Notes: generated by a model from the sequence alone, not told the origin. DNA of 64,000 nt from CALBTQ01 sp036725605 (GCA_036725605.1 DAIMDW010000023.1:46054-110053), one strand, 5' to 3'; numbered from the stretch's first letter, positions 24,549 to 34,171 are shown. Translations and numbers: made by a program.

Positions 24549-25592
24549 ATGATGTTGACGATCGTGGTCGTTGTGTTGCTGATGCTGGCCGTATCCTTTT
24601 TCTGTTCGTTGGGCGAAGCCGCGCTGTATGCCGTGCCGCCGGCGCGCGTCGAGGCCTTGCGCGCGCAGGGCTCGAAGTCGGGCGCGCGCCTGTCGCACCT
24701 GCGCGACCGCATCGAGCAGCCGATCACGGCGATATTGTTTTTGAACACCTTCGCCAACACGATGGGCGCGGCGATCGCCGGCGCGCTGGTCGGCGCCTTG
24801 TTCAGCCCGGATTACGTGCTGCCGTTTTCCGCCGTCCTGACCATCATCGTGCTCATGTTCGCCGAGATCGTTCCCAAGTCGCTGGGCGTCGGCTATAGCC
24901 GGAAAGTCGCGCCGCTGTTGTCCTGGCCGATTCAGGCGCTGGTTTACGTGTCCTGGCCCTTCGTGCGTTTCGGCGAGGCGCTGGCCAAACTGATGACGCC
25001 TCGCAAGGACAAGAGCGGACCGAGCGAAGAGGAGATCATCGCCCTGGCGCGCCTGGGCGTGCGCGGCGGCAAGATCCTGCCCGAGGAAGGGTGGTGGATC
25101 AAAAACATGCTGCGTCTCAACGACGTCACCGCCGACGAAATGATGACCCCGCGTCCGGTGATGACCACGCTGGTCGGCACGCGCCGCGTCGGCGAACTGG
25201 AGACGGAAATTCCCTCGCTGCAGCACAGCCGCATCCCGGTGACCTCCGAGGACGGCCCGGACCATATCCTCGGGTTCGTGCTGCGCCGCGAGCTGGTCGA
25301 CGCCTGCGTCACCGGCAACAAGGACATGCGCGTCGAGGAACTGGCGCACAAAACCCTGTTCGTGCCCGCGGCCACGCGCGGTCATCACCTGCTGTCGTTC
25401 TTCATCGAAAACAAAACGCACCTGGCGATCGTCGTCGACGAGTACGGCGGCACGATGGGCCTGGTCACGTTGGAGGACGTGATCGAAACGATGCTGGGCA
25501 CGCAGATCGTCGACGAGTTCGATCCGCATCCGGATATGCGCGAGTACGCGCGCCTGCGCGCCGCCGCGAAAATCGACAAAGCGGGGGAATGA
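24549..25592 (+). CDS. CNNM (DUF21) and CBS-domain membrane protein
   Basis: A 347-residue protein of the CorC/CNNM (hemolysin-C-like) family, linked to Mg2+ or other divalent cation transport. The N-terminal DUF21 region has three to four helices (about 1-150), including the SLGEAALYAV and FAEIVPKSLG motifs. Two CBS domains follow (about 190-330), starting at the MMTPRP motif and including VVDEYGGTMGLVTLEDVIE. The C-terminal CorC_HlyC domain found in many family members is missing; the protein ends about 30 residues after the second CBS. Its stop overlaps the possible start region of the downstream glycosyltransferase, so the two form an operon. Confidence 0.9.
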   Translation: MMLTIVVVVLLMLAVSFFCSLGEAALYAVPPARVEALRAQGSKSGARLSHLRDRIEQPITAILFLNTFANTMGAAIAGALVGALFSPDYVLPFSAVLTIIVLMFAEIVPKSLGVGYSRKVAPLLSWPIQALVYVSWPFVRFGEALAKLMTPRKDKSGPSEEEIIALARLGVRGGKILPEEGWWIKNMLRLNDVTADEMMTPRPVMTTLVGTRRVGELETEIPSLQHSRIPVTSEDGPDHILGFVLRRELVDACVTGNKDMRVEELAHKTLFVPAATRGHHLLSFFIENKTHLAIVVDEYGGTMGLVTLEDVIETMLGTQIVDEFDPHPDMREYARLRAAAKIDKAGE

Positions 25593-25594
25593 CC

Positions 25595-27094
25595 ATGGCG
25601 CGCGCCGTGTCCGCGCCGCGCCGGTTGCTGGCGGCGTTGTTGATCGTCGCGGCGCTCGGTTACGCCTACGCGGCGCTGACGCATCAAGCGGCCGTGGCCA
25701 CGCCCGACGAGGCCGCGACGCTGGCGCGCGTTTTCGCCTTCGCCATGCACACGCTGCAGGGCGCGCCGGATCCGAGCGTCGATCTGCCGCTGCACGTGCC
25801 GCCGACCTTTTTGCGTTTCATGGCCAAGCTGTTGTTGTACGGCGCCCATCGCCACGGCGTGTTGCTGGCGATGTGGATCGTCTTCGCGCTGGCGTTGTTG
25901 TCGGCGACGTACGTGCTCGGCCGGCATTTCGGCGGGCCGTGGGCCGGTTTGTTCGCGGCGGCGTTGGTCGCCGGGGCCGCGCCGCTGACGACCTTCACCG
26001 CGCATCTCACGCTCGATCTGCCGTTGGCCATGGCCGTCGCCTGGGCCAACCTGACGCTGGTGCAGGCGCAGGGCATGCGGCGTATCGGACCGACGATCGT
26101 GTTCGGTTGTCTCGCCGCGCTGGCCTGCCTGGCGAAAGGCTACGCGCCGGTCTACCTGTTTTTTCCCGCGTTCACCGCGCTGTTTTTCGGCGGGCCGGTG
26201 GGCGACTTCAACAAACGCGGTTACCACAATCCGTTGCTGAACGCGGGCATCGCGGCGGCGTTTGCGGCGCTGGCGATATCCTGGTGGTACGGCGGGGCGT
26301 TGGGTGAACTGACGCAATCGCTCACCGTGCAATTGCACGCGGCCAAGACGGCGGCGCCGCTGCACATCGCGCGCGACGTGCTCGGCCCGTGGACGACGCT
26401 GCTGTTGCTGATGGGCGCGAGCCTCGCCTGGTTCTATCGCCGCTCGCTGCCGGGGATGTTCGAGTTGTTCGTCTGGATGCTCGTGCCCGCGTTCATGTTC
26501 GTATCCGCCTCGGCGGCGTACGATAAATTCCTCTTGCCGGTGTTGCCCGCCGCGGCCGCGCCGCTGGGCGTGTTGCTCGCGCGCCGCTTCGCCGACGAAA
26601 CGCGCCGGACGAAAATTCTGCGCGCGGCGTTGCTTGCGCTGTTGCTGGCCATGGCGCTGTGGCAGCCGGGCCTGACGCTGCGTTTGCAGGAACGCGCGCC
26701 GGCCGCGCAACGGTTGCTCGCCGACGAGGCGAATTTGCGCGCGCCGTTGGTCGAGGCGTTGAACGCGGGCGCGCAACGGATCGTCATCGTCGATCGCGGC
26801 GGGCATCGGCAGGCGCCGGCCGGGTGGCTCGCCTATCGCTGGTTCACGCAATTCCAGCGGGTGCACATCGTCGCCGCCGACGCCGACACGGAACATGAAA
26901 CGTCCGTGGCCCGCGCGCTCGACGAGGCGTTGCCGGCCGCCGACGTGTTGATCGAAGTGACCGACGAGAATGAATCTTCCGGGGTGCACGAAGGCTTCGC
27001 CTTGGTGTATCATGCCGCTCACGCGTGGCCCGCCGGGGTCAGCGGAATCGAATTGTGGCGCGCCGATGCTGCGAGGGTTGCGCCATCGCCATAA
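25595..27094 (+). CDS. GT39/ArnT-like membrane glycosyltransferase
   Basis: A 499-residue integral membrane protein with about 10-12 helices. The first outer loop contains TPDEAATLARVFAF, matching the catalytic Asp-Glu motif region of polyprenyl-phosphate-sugar transferases (PMT/GT39, ArnT). The C-terminal 110 residues after the last helix form a soluble domain. Such enzymes move a sugar from a lipid carrier to protein or lipid at the periplasmic face. ATG at 25595 has GGGGG seven bases upstream; ATG at 25589 overlaps the preceding stop and is the alternative. The acceptor is unknown. Envelope glycosylation fits the neighbourhood. Confidence 0.8.
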   Translation: MARAVSAPRRLLAALLIVAALGYAYAALTHQAAVATPDEAATLARVFAFAMHTLQGAPDPSVDLPLHVPPTFLRFMAKLLLYGAHRHGVLLAMWIVFALALLSATYVLGRHFGGPWAGLFAAALVAGAAPLTTFTAHLTLDLPLAMAVAWANLTLVQAQGMRRIGPTIVFGCLAALACLAKGYAPVYLFFPAFTALFFGGPVGDFNKRGYHNPLLNAGIAAAFAALAISWWYGGALGELTQSLTVQLHAAKTAAPLHIARDVLGPWTTLLLLMGASLAWFYRRSLPGMFELFVWMLVPAFMFVSASAAYDKFLLPVLPAAAAPLGVLLARRFADETRRTKILRAALLALLLAMALWQPGLTLRLQERAPAAQRLLADEANLRAPLVEALNAGAQRIVIVDRGGHRQAPAGWLAYRWFTQFQRVHIVAADADTEHETSVARALDEALPAADVLIEVTDENESSGVHEGFALVYHAAHAWPAGVSGIELWRADAARVAPSP

Positions 27095-27123
27095 GTCATT
27101 AAAGTGACCGCTGGAGGTGATGC

Positions 27124-27924
27124 ATGAAAACCCGCCTGGCGCTGCCTTTGCTGCTTTTGCTGCTGCTGGTCGCGTTCGCCTGGGCGCAGGACGAACCGCC
27201 CGCCGAAACGACGCCCGCTCCCGAAACCACGCCCGCTCCCGCAGGCATGCCCGCGCCGCCGCCGGCCAAACCGACCGCCGAACAACTCGAGGTCGTCTGC
27301 CCGATCACCGGCGAAAAAACCGCCGCCTGGGAAATCACCGCGTTTTTCTCCACGGGCGTGGACACCGATTTTTGCTACATCGGCGCGTCCGAGACCTACT
27401 ACCAGAAGATGATCTCCACCTGTGCGTCGACCGGCTACACCGGCTACCGCGAGGATTTTCCGCCCGAGCTGGAAAGCCTGCCGCCCAAGGTGGTCAAGAA
27501 CATCAAGAAGAAGCTGCCCAAGATGTTCAACCTGGAAAAGCTCGAGCCCTGGGATCGCTACGCGGTTCTGGCGCAGATCTACATCTGGCGCGGCAAGAAG
27601 AACAAGGACATCGCCAACGCCTACCTGCGCGCGACCTACACCATGCGCGGCCTGGCCCTGGGCGCCGAGGAGCGCAAGGAGGAAATCTATCTGCGCGAGC
27701 AGGCGATCTACTACCTGGATCGCGCGGCGCGCAAGGCCGAGTTTCCGCTGCCCGAACTGCCGCAGGTGAAGTATCTGCTCGGCGAGCTGAACCGCCGCAA
27801 CGGTCACTTCCGCAAGGCGATCGCGTTGTTTGACGATGTCGGGAAAATGAAGAACCGCCCCGAGTGGATCGACGAAATGGTCATCCGCCAGAAGGCGAAG
27901 GCGCTGGCCTACGACAATTCCTGA
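27124..27924 (+). CDS. exported DUF2225-like protein with altered metal sites
   Basis: A 266-residue protein with a signal peptide (1-21), a Pro/Thr/Ala-rich linker (25-50) and a DUF2225-like body. The family usually has two CxxC pairs. Here they read CPIT (59-62) and CAST (100-103), so one Cys of each pair is Thr. The rest matches the family plan, including TDFCYIG, STGYTGYREDF, IANAYLRATYTMRG and a TPR-like end (KYLLGELNRRNGHFRKAIALFDDV). Most family members I know of are cytoplasmic, so export is notable. Function is unknown. The gene converges on the methyltransferase gene and overlaps its end by 16 bases. Confidence 0.8.
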   Translation: MKTRLALPLLLLLLLVAFAWAQDEPPAETTPAPETTPAPAGMPAPPPAKPTAEQLEVVCPITGEKTAAWEITAFFSTGVDTDFCYIGASETYYQKMISTCASTGYTGYREDFPPELESLPPKVVKNIKKKLPKMFNLEKLEPWDRYAVLAQIYIWRGKKNKDIANAYLRATYTMRGLALGAEERKEEIYLREQAIYYLDRAARKAEFPLPELPQVKYLLGELNRRNGHFRKAIALFDDVGKMKNRPEWIDEMVIRQKAKALAYDNS

Positions 27925-28673
27925 TCACTCCGCGCCATCAGCGCGAACACGCCCCAGCCAAGGTATTCACGCGTGTACTCGGCGTAGCGTTTCGGCTCCC
28001 GGGTCAGTTGGGCTCGAACCTCTTTGGCGAAGTCGTCGTCGGGATTCGCCTTGAGCCAGCGACGCATGGTGAACCACTTGGCCGCCTCGTACCGATCCCA
28101 GCCTTCCCGGTCGGCCAGAACCATTTCCACCAGGTCGTAGCCGAGGTCGCCGAAAGACGCGATCAGTTCCGGAAGCGGGAGAAAGTCGGCGATCGAACCG
28201 GCGCCGCATCCCTCGGCCACGTCTTGTGTCGGCGGCAACCGCAGCCAGTAAGGCTCGCCGATGAGGATGATTCCCTCGGCGCTCAGACTCTTGGCCAGCA
28301 GCTCGATGGCGCCGGCGACTCCCCCGCCGATCCACGTGGCGCCGACACAGGCGGCCACCTCGACCTTTTCGTCGGCGACGTAGCCGGCGGCGTCGCCGTG
28401 GATGAATTCGACCCGATCGGCGACGCCGAGTTCTTCGGCCCGGAGTTTCGCTTGCGCGGAGAACAATCGGCTCATGTCGACGCCGACGCCGCCGATGCCG
28501 TAATCGCGGGCCCAGGTGCACAACATCTCGCCCGAACCGCTGCCGAGGTCGAGCAGGCGAGTCCCCGGTTCCAGGCGCAACGCCGCGCCGAGAGCGGCAT
28601 ACTTTTGCGGGGTGAACGGGTTATGGATGCGGTGAGCGCTTTCGGTAATGGTGAAGATCCGTGGGATGTCCAA
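27909..28673 (-). CDS. SAM-dependent class I methyltransferase
   Basis: A 254-residue Rossmann-fold methyltransferase. Motif I is LLDLGSGSGEML (about residues 39-50), the acidic residue ending strand 2 is in VGVDMS, and motif II/III regions are FIHGDAAGY and GIILIGEPYW. This arrangement resembles UbiE-type small-molecule methyltransferases, but the substrate cannot be inferred. The start ATG gives MDIPRIFTITESAHRIHNPF. It lies 39 bases downstream of queD on the same strand and may be co-transcribed with it. Confidence 0.88.
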   Translation of the reverse strand: MDIPRIFTITESAHRIHNPFTPQKYAALGAALRLEPGTRLLDLGSGSGEMLCTWARDYGIGGVGVDMSRLFSAQAKLRAEELGVADRVEFIHGDAAGYVADEKVEVAACVGATWIGGGVAGAIELLAKSLSAEGIILIGEPYWLRLPPTQDVAEGCGAGSIADFLPLPELIASFGDLGYDLVEMVLADREGWDRYEAAKWFTMRRWLKANPDDDFAKEVRAQLTREPKRYAEYTREYLGWGVFALMARSDQELS

Positions 28674-28712
28674 GGCAATAACTCCCTTTACATAATAATC
28701 AACAATTCCCGG

Positions 28713-29105
28713 TCACTCCGAGAAAAACTCCTCCGCGCCCGGCGTGAAGGTCGTGTAGGAATTTTCCGACTCCCACAGCCGCACGCGCACGACGCGCACG
28801 TTGCCGTCGTTGAGGCGCGCAACCAGTTGCTCGCAAATCACCCGCGCCATGTTTTCGCACGAGGGATTGACCGTCTCGAAGGGAAAGACCTCGTTAAGGT
28901 ACTTGTGGTCGAACTGCTCGAGCACCTCGTCGACCGTCTGCTTGAGCACCTTGAAGTCGATGACCATGCCCAGCGCGTCGAGGATCTGCGCGGTGACGGT
29001 CACCTCGACCTTCCAGTTGTGGCCGTGCAGCGCTTCGCATTTGCCCTGGTACCCGCGCAGGTTGTGCGCCGCCGAAAAGGTGCGCACCACGCTCACTTCG
29101 TGCAT
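28713..29105 (-). CDS. queD: 6-carboxytetrahydropterin synthase (queuosine pathway)
   Basis: A 130-residue QueD/6-pyruvoyl-tetrahydropterin-synthase-family enzyme. It converts dihydroneopterin triphosphate to 6-carboxytetrahydropterin on the way to queuosine. The zinc ligands are His14 (SAAHNL), His27 and His29 (LHGHN), the catalytic Cys is Cys23 (GKCEALHG), and the late Glu is in RLWESENS. ATG at 29105 gives the family's normal length. The start overlaps the end of the upstream radical SAM gene by 13 bases. No other queuosine gene was recognised in the window. Confidence 0.92.
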   Translation of the reverse strand: MHEVSVVRTFSAAHNLRGYQGKCEALHGHNWKVEVTVTAQILDALGMVIDFKVLKQTVDEVLEQFDHKYLNEVFPFETVNPSCENMARVICEQLVARLNDGNVRVVRVRLWESENSYTTFTPGAEEFFSE

Positions 29106-30505
29106 TCGTCGTTCTCCTTGCCGGTCGAAAACCAAAACAGCTTGCCCAGAAACAAGCCGAAAAATCCGAAAAAGTGCCGTTTGCGCGGCAGCGCCCGCCA
29201 GATGCGCCACAACCGCCGCGGCGAACAATAAAACGCCAGATGCACCCGGCGCGTCAAGGCCTTCATGCGCGCGGGCGGCACCTCGGACAGATGCAGCGGC
29301 GGATCGTCGTAATCGCAACGCGCCGGATCGTACCCGTCGGTCTTGCCCTGCGCCGTCGCCATCGTCCACAACTCGGTGCCCGGAAAGACGTTCACGTGGT
29401 TGAAGGTGGCGAAGTGCAGCTTGCTGCGCACGGCGAAGTCCGTCGTCCGCCGCACTTCGTCCTCGGTTTCGCTGGGAAAGCCGAGCATGAAAAAGCCCTG
29501 CGTGACGATGCCGCGCCGCTGCGTGTGGTCGATAATCGCGCGCAGCTTGTCGAGGTCGACGTTCTTCCGCAGCATTGCCTGCAGGCGCGGCGACGCCGTT
29601 TCGATGCCGTAGGGAATCTTGAAACACCCGGCGGCGGCGAGTTTGTCGATCAACTCGTTGTCCATGCGGTCGGCGCGCAGGCCGGCGGGGAAGGTGATCG
29701 CGATGTTCAGCTGGCGTTGGATGATCCCGTCGCAGATCGCCTCGGCGCGATCGAGGTCGAGGTTGAACGCGTCGTCGACGAAGTGGATTTCGCGCACGCC
29801 GTGTTCGCGCACCAGCGCTTCGACTTCGCCGACCACCGCCGCCGCCGAACGCGTGCGGTACTGATGGCCGAAGATGCACTGGCAGAAAACGCAGTGGTAC
29901 GGGCAGCCGCGGCTGGTGAGCACGGAGAAATATTCGCGGTGTTTGTACATGTAGCCGTGACGCGGACGGCGATGATACAGCGGGAAGTCGGCCAGGTCCC
30001 ACGCGGGCAACGGCAGCGCGTCCAGATCCTCGATGCGTTCGGGCGCCGGAATCTCGCCGTGCCCCGGATAGCCCACGCCCGGCAGCGCCGGCCGCGTTTC
30101 GCCGCGCGCCCAGGCGGCGAGCAGTCGCTCCAACGCGACCTCGCCCTCGCCGAGCACGACGGCATCGACGTGCGCCAGGGCCATGACCTCGTCGGTGTTG
30201 CTGTTGGCGTAGGGCCCGCCCACGACGATCTTCGTGTCCGGCAGCGCCTCGGCCGTCATGGCGACGGCGCGACGCAGCACGTCGGCTTCGAGGATCACCG
30301 CCGAAAAGCCGATCACCTCCGGCGGATCGCGACGCAGCGTTTCCAGGTGCGGGGCGAAGGGCTCCATGCGCGCGCGCAGATCCAGCAGGCGCACGTCGTG
30401 GCCGGCGCGACGCAACACCGCGCCCATGGTCAGCAGTCCCAGGGGAGGGGCGACCTGATAATTCTTTTGCCCTTTGAACAGGGTGGTCAGCAGCACCTGG
30501 GCCAC
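29093..30505 (-). CDS. B12-binding radical SAM protein
   Basis: A 470-residue enzyme with an N-terminal cobalamin-binding-like Rossmann domain (about 1-140; PPLGLLTMGAVLRRAGHDVRLLD, then GFSAVILEADV and VVGGPYANS). A radical SAM core follows, with the 4Fe-4S motif in RGCPYHCVFCQ (CxxxCxxC, about residue 195). Downstream motifs FVDDAFNLD, PYGIETASPR and GFFMLGFPSET are typical. The tail is basic and hydrophobic and may associate with the membrane. Members of this class methylate or rearrange lipids, antibiotics and cofactors; the substrate is unknown. It overlaps queD by 13 bases, but it is not QueE, so the link to queuosine is only positional. Confidence 0.9.
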   Translation of the reverse strand: MAQVLLTTLFKGQKNYQVAPPLGLLTMGAVLRRAGHDVRLLDLRARMEPFAPHLETLRRDPPEVIGFSAVILEADVLRRAVAMTAEALPDTKIVVGGPYANSNTDEVMALAHVDAVVLGEGEVALERLLAAWARGETRPALPGVGYPGHGEIPAPERIEDLDALPLPAWDLADFPLYHRRPRHGYMYKHREYFSVLTSRGCPYHCVFCQCIFGHQYRTRSAAAVVGEVEALVREHGVREIHFVDDAFNLDLDRAEAICDGIIQRQLNIAITFPAGLRADRMDNELIDKLAAAGCFKIPYGIETASPRLQAMLRKNVDLDKLRAIIDHTQRRGIVTQGFFMLGFPSETEDEVRRTTDFAVRSKLHFATFNHVNVFPGTELWTMATAQGKTDGYDPARCDYDDPPLHLSEVPPARMKALTRRVHLAFYCSPRRLWRIWRALPRKRHFFGFFGLFLGKLFWFSTGKENDECTK

Positions 30506-30570
30506 GCCTTACTCCGTGCGGTTGGGCCGCCAGAGTAGGGCGGGCGCGGCGGGCCTGTCAAGCAAGCGCG

Positions 30571-31554
30571 CTATTTGAGCACCTTCTTGGCCACCTCGGC
30601 GAGGATGTCGTCGGTCTTCACGCCCTCGGCTTCGCCTTCGAACGACAGCAGCAGGCGGTGGCGCAGACAGATGTGCATCACCTCGCGCACGTCGTCGAGC
30701 GACACGCTGTAGCGGCCGTCCATCAGCGCGCCGACGCGGGCCGTGCGCATCAAGGCCTGGCCGCCGCGCGGGCTGGCGCCGAAGCGGATGTACTTTTTGA
30801 CCGTGTCGCCGGCCAGTTCCGACTCGGGGTGCGTGGCCAGAATCAGCTTGCCGATCGCCTCGCGCACGTGGTCGGGCACGGGCATTTCGGCGGCCAGACG
30901 CTGCGCGTTGAGAATCTGCTGGGTATCCATCACGCGCGCGGCCTGCGGCGCGGCGACGCCGGTGGTCTGTTCGAGGATTTTGTTCAACTCGGCGAGCTGC
31001 GGATAGTTGATGAAAATCTTGGTCAGGAAGCGGTCGACCTGCGCTTCGGGCAGCGGGTAGGTGCCTTCCATCTCGATCGGGTTCTGCGTGGCGATGACGA
31101 AAAACGGCAGCTCCAGGTCGTAGGTCGTGCCGGCCACCGACACCTGCCGCTCCTGCATCGCCTGCAGCAGCGCCGACTGCGTCTTGGGCGTGGCGCGGTT
31201 GACCTCGTCGGCCAGGATGATCTGCGCGAAGATCGGCCCTTTCTGGAACTGGAAGGTCTTATGCCCCGACGCGTCCTCGACGATCATGTTCGTGCCCAGG
31301 ATGTCGGTGGGCATCAGGTCGGGCGTGAACTGGATGCGGCTGGTTTTGAGCGCGAAGACCTGACCGAGGGTCTGGACCAACAGCGTCTTGCCCAGGCCGG
31401 GCACGCCTTCGATCAACGCATGGCCGTCGGCGAAAATGGTGCGCAGCAGATCGCGCACGACCGTTTGCTGGCCGACGATCACCTTGCCGATTTGCTCGCC
31501 GAGCTGCTTGTATTGCTGCGCAAACTCAGCCACGCGAGCCTTGTAGTCCGTCAT
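30571..31554 (-). CDS. MoxR-family AAA+ ATPase
   Basis: A 327-residue AAA+ chaperone-like ATPase. Walker A is GVPGLGKT (50-57), Walker B is IILADEVNRA (112-121) and sensor 1 is near FFVIATQNPIEMEGTYPLPEAQ (split as FFVIATQNPIEMEG and TYPLPEAQVDRF). The C-terminal lid (about 240-327) is complete. MoxR proteins act with VWA-domain partners to mature or insert metal or protein complexes. It is the last gene of the minus-strand operon, 16 bases behind the double-VWA gene; in most such operons it comes first. It is cytoplasmic, with no signal peptide. Confidence 0.93.
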   Translation of the reverse strand: MTDYKARVAEFAQQYKQLGEQIGKVIVGQQTVVRDLLRTIFADGHALIEGVPGLGKTLLVQTLGQVFALKTSRIQFTPDLMPTDILGTNMIVEDASGHKTFQFQKGPIFAQIILADEVNRATPKTQSALLQAMQERQVSVAGTTYDLELPFFVIATQNPIEMEGTYPLPEAQVDRFLTKIFINYPQLAELNKILEQTTGVAAPQAARVMDTQQILNAQRLAAEMPVPDHVREAIGKLILATHPESELAGDTVKKYIRFGASPRGGQALMRTARVGALMDGRYSVSLDDVREVMHICLRHRLLLSFEGEAEGVKTDDILAEVAKKVLK

Positions 31555-31570
31555 TGCTGCCTTCCTCCTT

Positions 31571-34171
31571 TTAGCTGCGCCGGATGATGATCGCCACGAG
31601 CATCATCCCCAGGGCAACGTACAATAAATAGTTCCACAACGCCTTGCGCTGCGGGTATTCCATTTCCGGTTCGGCGAACATGTCCTGCGGCTGCGGATTG
31701 AATTTCCCGCGGCCGATCGTCGCGACCTTGCTCAGCAGCGCGCGGTCGGGCTGCGTGGCCACGAACTCGCGCGGCGGGGTCAGGTGCACCTGGCCGATGC
31801 CCTGCGCGCGCGCCAACGCGCCGCCTTGCGGCTCGACGCGCAACGAGTGCGTGCCGAAGTCGCCGACCTCGAACGTCCCCTCGTAACCGCCGGCGCGCAC
31901 TTGCGAGAGCGACACTTCCAACGGTTCGTTGTCCTCGTTCTCGCCGCCCTCGGGCCGCGTGATGTGCACCACGAGGTTCAGGTCGTTGACGAAATTGCCG
32001 TACTGGTCGGTGACGTCCACCGCCAGGCGCGCCTTGTCGTCCTCGGTGTCGGCGGTGATGCGATAATTGCGCAGCGCCAGGTCGGCCAGCGTGCCGCGCA
32101 CGAGCTTGGTCATCAGCGGACCGTACTGGTTCCAGTTGCGCCACTTGGTCGCCCACTTGCCGCCCGAGTCGGTGGCCAACACCGACACGCGCCCGAGGCC
32201 GTAGCGCCAGCGCACCAGCAGCGGTTCGTTGCGATCGGCGGTGACGAACACCTCGCTCGTCGGCTTGGGCTCGGAGCTGTTGTAGCCGACGAGCTCGGGA
32301 ATCGCCTGCAGATTGAGCCCTTCGAGCAGGTCGCCTTTTTTGAGCAGCTTCGGCTTGATCTTCTTTTCCACGACGTTGGTCTTGGCGATCGTCTTGGTCT
32401 CTTCGAGGAAGATGCGCGGGATCTGCGTGAAGTCTTCCGTGTAGTAGAAGCGGCCGTGCCCGACCTCGGCGATCTTGTGCAGGTGTTTGCGGTCCGACTC
32501 CTGCCCCAGCGCCACGGTCGAAATGGTGATCTTCTTGCTGGCCATCCACTGGACGACGTGACCCCACTGGTCGAAGGTCGTGATCGAAATGCCGTCCGAG
32601 AGCAGGATGATGTGCTTGACCTTGGCCTTGTCGTCCTTGAGTTTCTTATACGCCTCGCTCACCGCCGGGTAGATCGACGTGCCGCCGTCCACGCCGAAGG
32701 TGCGCAGGCGCTGCTTCATCTTTTCCTTGTTCTCTTCCTTGCCGACCTTCTGCAGCGGGATCGCCCAGCGCGGGAAGTCGTCGAAGAGAATCACGCCCAG
32801 CCGGCTGCGTTCGTTGAGCAGGTCGATGGTGTCGGACGCCGCCTGGATCGCCATGGCGAACTTGCGCTGGCGGGCCATCGAGGCCGACTTGTCGATGACC
32901 AGAATCAGCGTCACCGGGTTGGGTTCGGTCTTCTTCTTTTCCTTGAACACGACGGGCATCATGCGCTTGATGGGCAGCTTCTCTTTCTTCTTGCCCAGGT
33001 CGCCGCTGTTGGGCCCGCCGATGACCAGCACGCCGCCGCCCCCGGTTTTCGCGTATTCCAGCAGCGTTTCCTGCTGCCGGTCGGAAAGCTGTTTGTACTT
33101 GAGGTCGGAGAGAATCACCTCGTCGTAGCCCAGCAGCGAACCCAGCGAGGTGGGGATCTTGTCGCCGGTGGCCACGTTGACGCTCAGGCCCGCGTCGTTG
33201 AGCGCCTCGACCAGCGCGAGGTCGGCGTCGACGTTGTCGCCGAACAGGATCACGCGCGGGCGCGCCGCGATGCGGATGGTCGCCGCGAGGCGGTTGTTGT
33301 CGGGATGCTGATCGTCCGCCGCGTCGATCTGCGCCGCGAAGGTCGCCGCGTTGATGCCGCTGACGGTCGATTCGGCTTCGAAGGCGTTGCGGCCCGGCGC
33401 GATGTCCACCGTTTCGTTGAACACCGACTTGCCGCCCTGGGTGATGTGCAGCCGCGCGGCGGTGGCGAAGTTGGCCACGACGACCACGCCGACCTTCACC
33501 CGCTCGCCGGGGCGCGCCGCGGCCGGAATGTCGATCGACTCGATGTACAGGTCGCGATCGTCGCGCGTGTCGAGCATCAGCGTGGACAGTTCGACGCCGT
33601 GTGCGGCGGCCAGCGAGGCCTCGGCGGCCAGGTCGCCGGCGGTCTGGTTGCCGTCGGTCAGCAGCACCGCGCGGCGGGTGATGTTCTCCGGAAACAGGTC
33701 GATGGCCGCGTGCAGCGCGCGCTCCAGGTGCGAACCGGGTTTTTGCTCGGGCCGCTGGATCGGCGGGGCGCCCGCGCCGGTGTTGGTCAGCACCTCGGGA
33801 TCGCGGCCGAAGACGATCGTGCGCACGAACTCGGTTGCGGCCAGATCGTACGCCTGCGCGACCCACCGTTGCGCGCGCTCGAATTCGCCGTCGGGAATCG
33901 AAGCGGAGCCGTCGACGAGCATCACCACGCCCAGTTTCTTTTCCTGCTTGGTGTAGCTGAGCCCGGCGGTCGACACGGCCAGCAGCGAGAGGGTGCCCAG
34001 CGTGACCGCGACCAGCAAAAAGCGCTGGCGGCCGGGCATCATCAGCCGACTGCCGCGCGCCAGGAGCACCAGCGCGACGCCCGCGGCGAGCACGAACAGC
34101 GCCAGCCCCACCACTTTGAACGTGGCGACCGAGAAAGACAGTCCGTTTATCGCATCAAGAAAGCTTGCCAT
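31571..34171 (-). CDS. membrane protein with two VWA domains and a GATase-like domain
   Basis: An 866-residue protein. Two helices near the N-terminus (about 18-40 and 51-70) lead to a first VWA domain with MIDAS DGSAS (87-91). A beta-rich linker (about 210-300) follows, then a class I glutamine-amidotransferase-like region (about 305-395; RVILFGDNVDADLALVEAL, VLVIGGPNSGDLG). A second VWA domain has MIDAS DKSAS (427-431). The last 200 residues are mostly beta strand, ending in a membrane helix (LLYVALGMMLVAIIIRRS). Such proteins pair with MoxR and DUF58 proteins in envelope assembly. It overlaps the BatA-like gene by 17 bases. Confidence 0.88.
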   Translation of the reverse strand: MASFLDAINGLSFSVATFKVVGLALFVLAAGVALVLLARGSRLMMPGRQRFLLVAVTLGTLSLLAVSTAGLSYTKQEKKLGVVMLVDGSASIPDGEFERAQRWVAQAYDLAATEFVRTIVFGRDPEVLTNTGAGAPPIQRPEQKPGSHLERALHAAIDLFPENITRRAVLLTDGNQTAGDLAAEASLAAAHGVELSTLMLDTRDDRDLYIESIDIPAAARPGERVKVGVVVVANFATAARLHITQGGKSVFNETVDIAPGRNAFEAESTVSGINAATFAAQIDAADDQHPDNNRLAATIRIAARPRVILFGDNVDADLALVEALNDAGLSVNVATGDKIPTSLGSLLGYDEVILSDLKYKQLSDRQQETLLEYAKTGGGGVLVIGGPNSGDLGKKKEKLPIKRMMPVVFKEKKKTEPNPVTLILVIDKSASMARQRKFAMAIQAASDTIDLLNERSRLGVILFDDFPRWAIPLQKVGKEENKEKMKQRLRTFGVDGGTSIYPAVSEAYKKLKDDKAKVKHIILLSDGISITTFDQWGHVVQWMASKKITISTVALGQESDRKHLHKIAEVGHGRFYYTEDFTQIPRIFLEETKTIAKTNVVEKKIKPKLLKKGDLLEGLNLQAIPELVGYNSSEPKPTSEVFVTADRNEPLLVRWRYGLGRVSVLATDSGGKWATKWRNWNQYGPLMTKLVRGTLADLALRNYRITADTEDDKARLAVDVTDQYGNFVNDLNLVVHITRPEGGENEDNEPLEVSLSQVRAGGYEGTFEVGDFGTHSLRVEPQGGALARAQGIGQVHLTPPREFVATQPDRALLSKVATIGRGKFNPQPQDMFAEPEMEYPQRKALWNYLLYVALGMMLVAIIIRRS

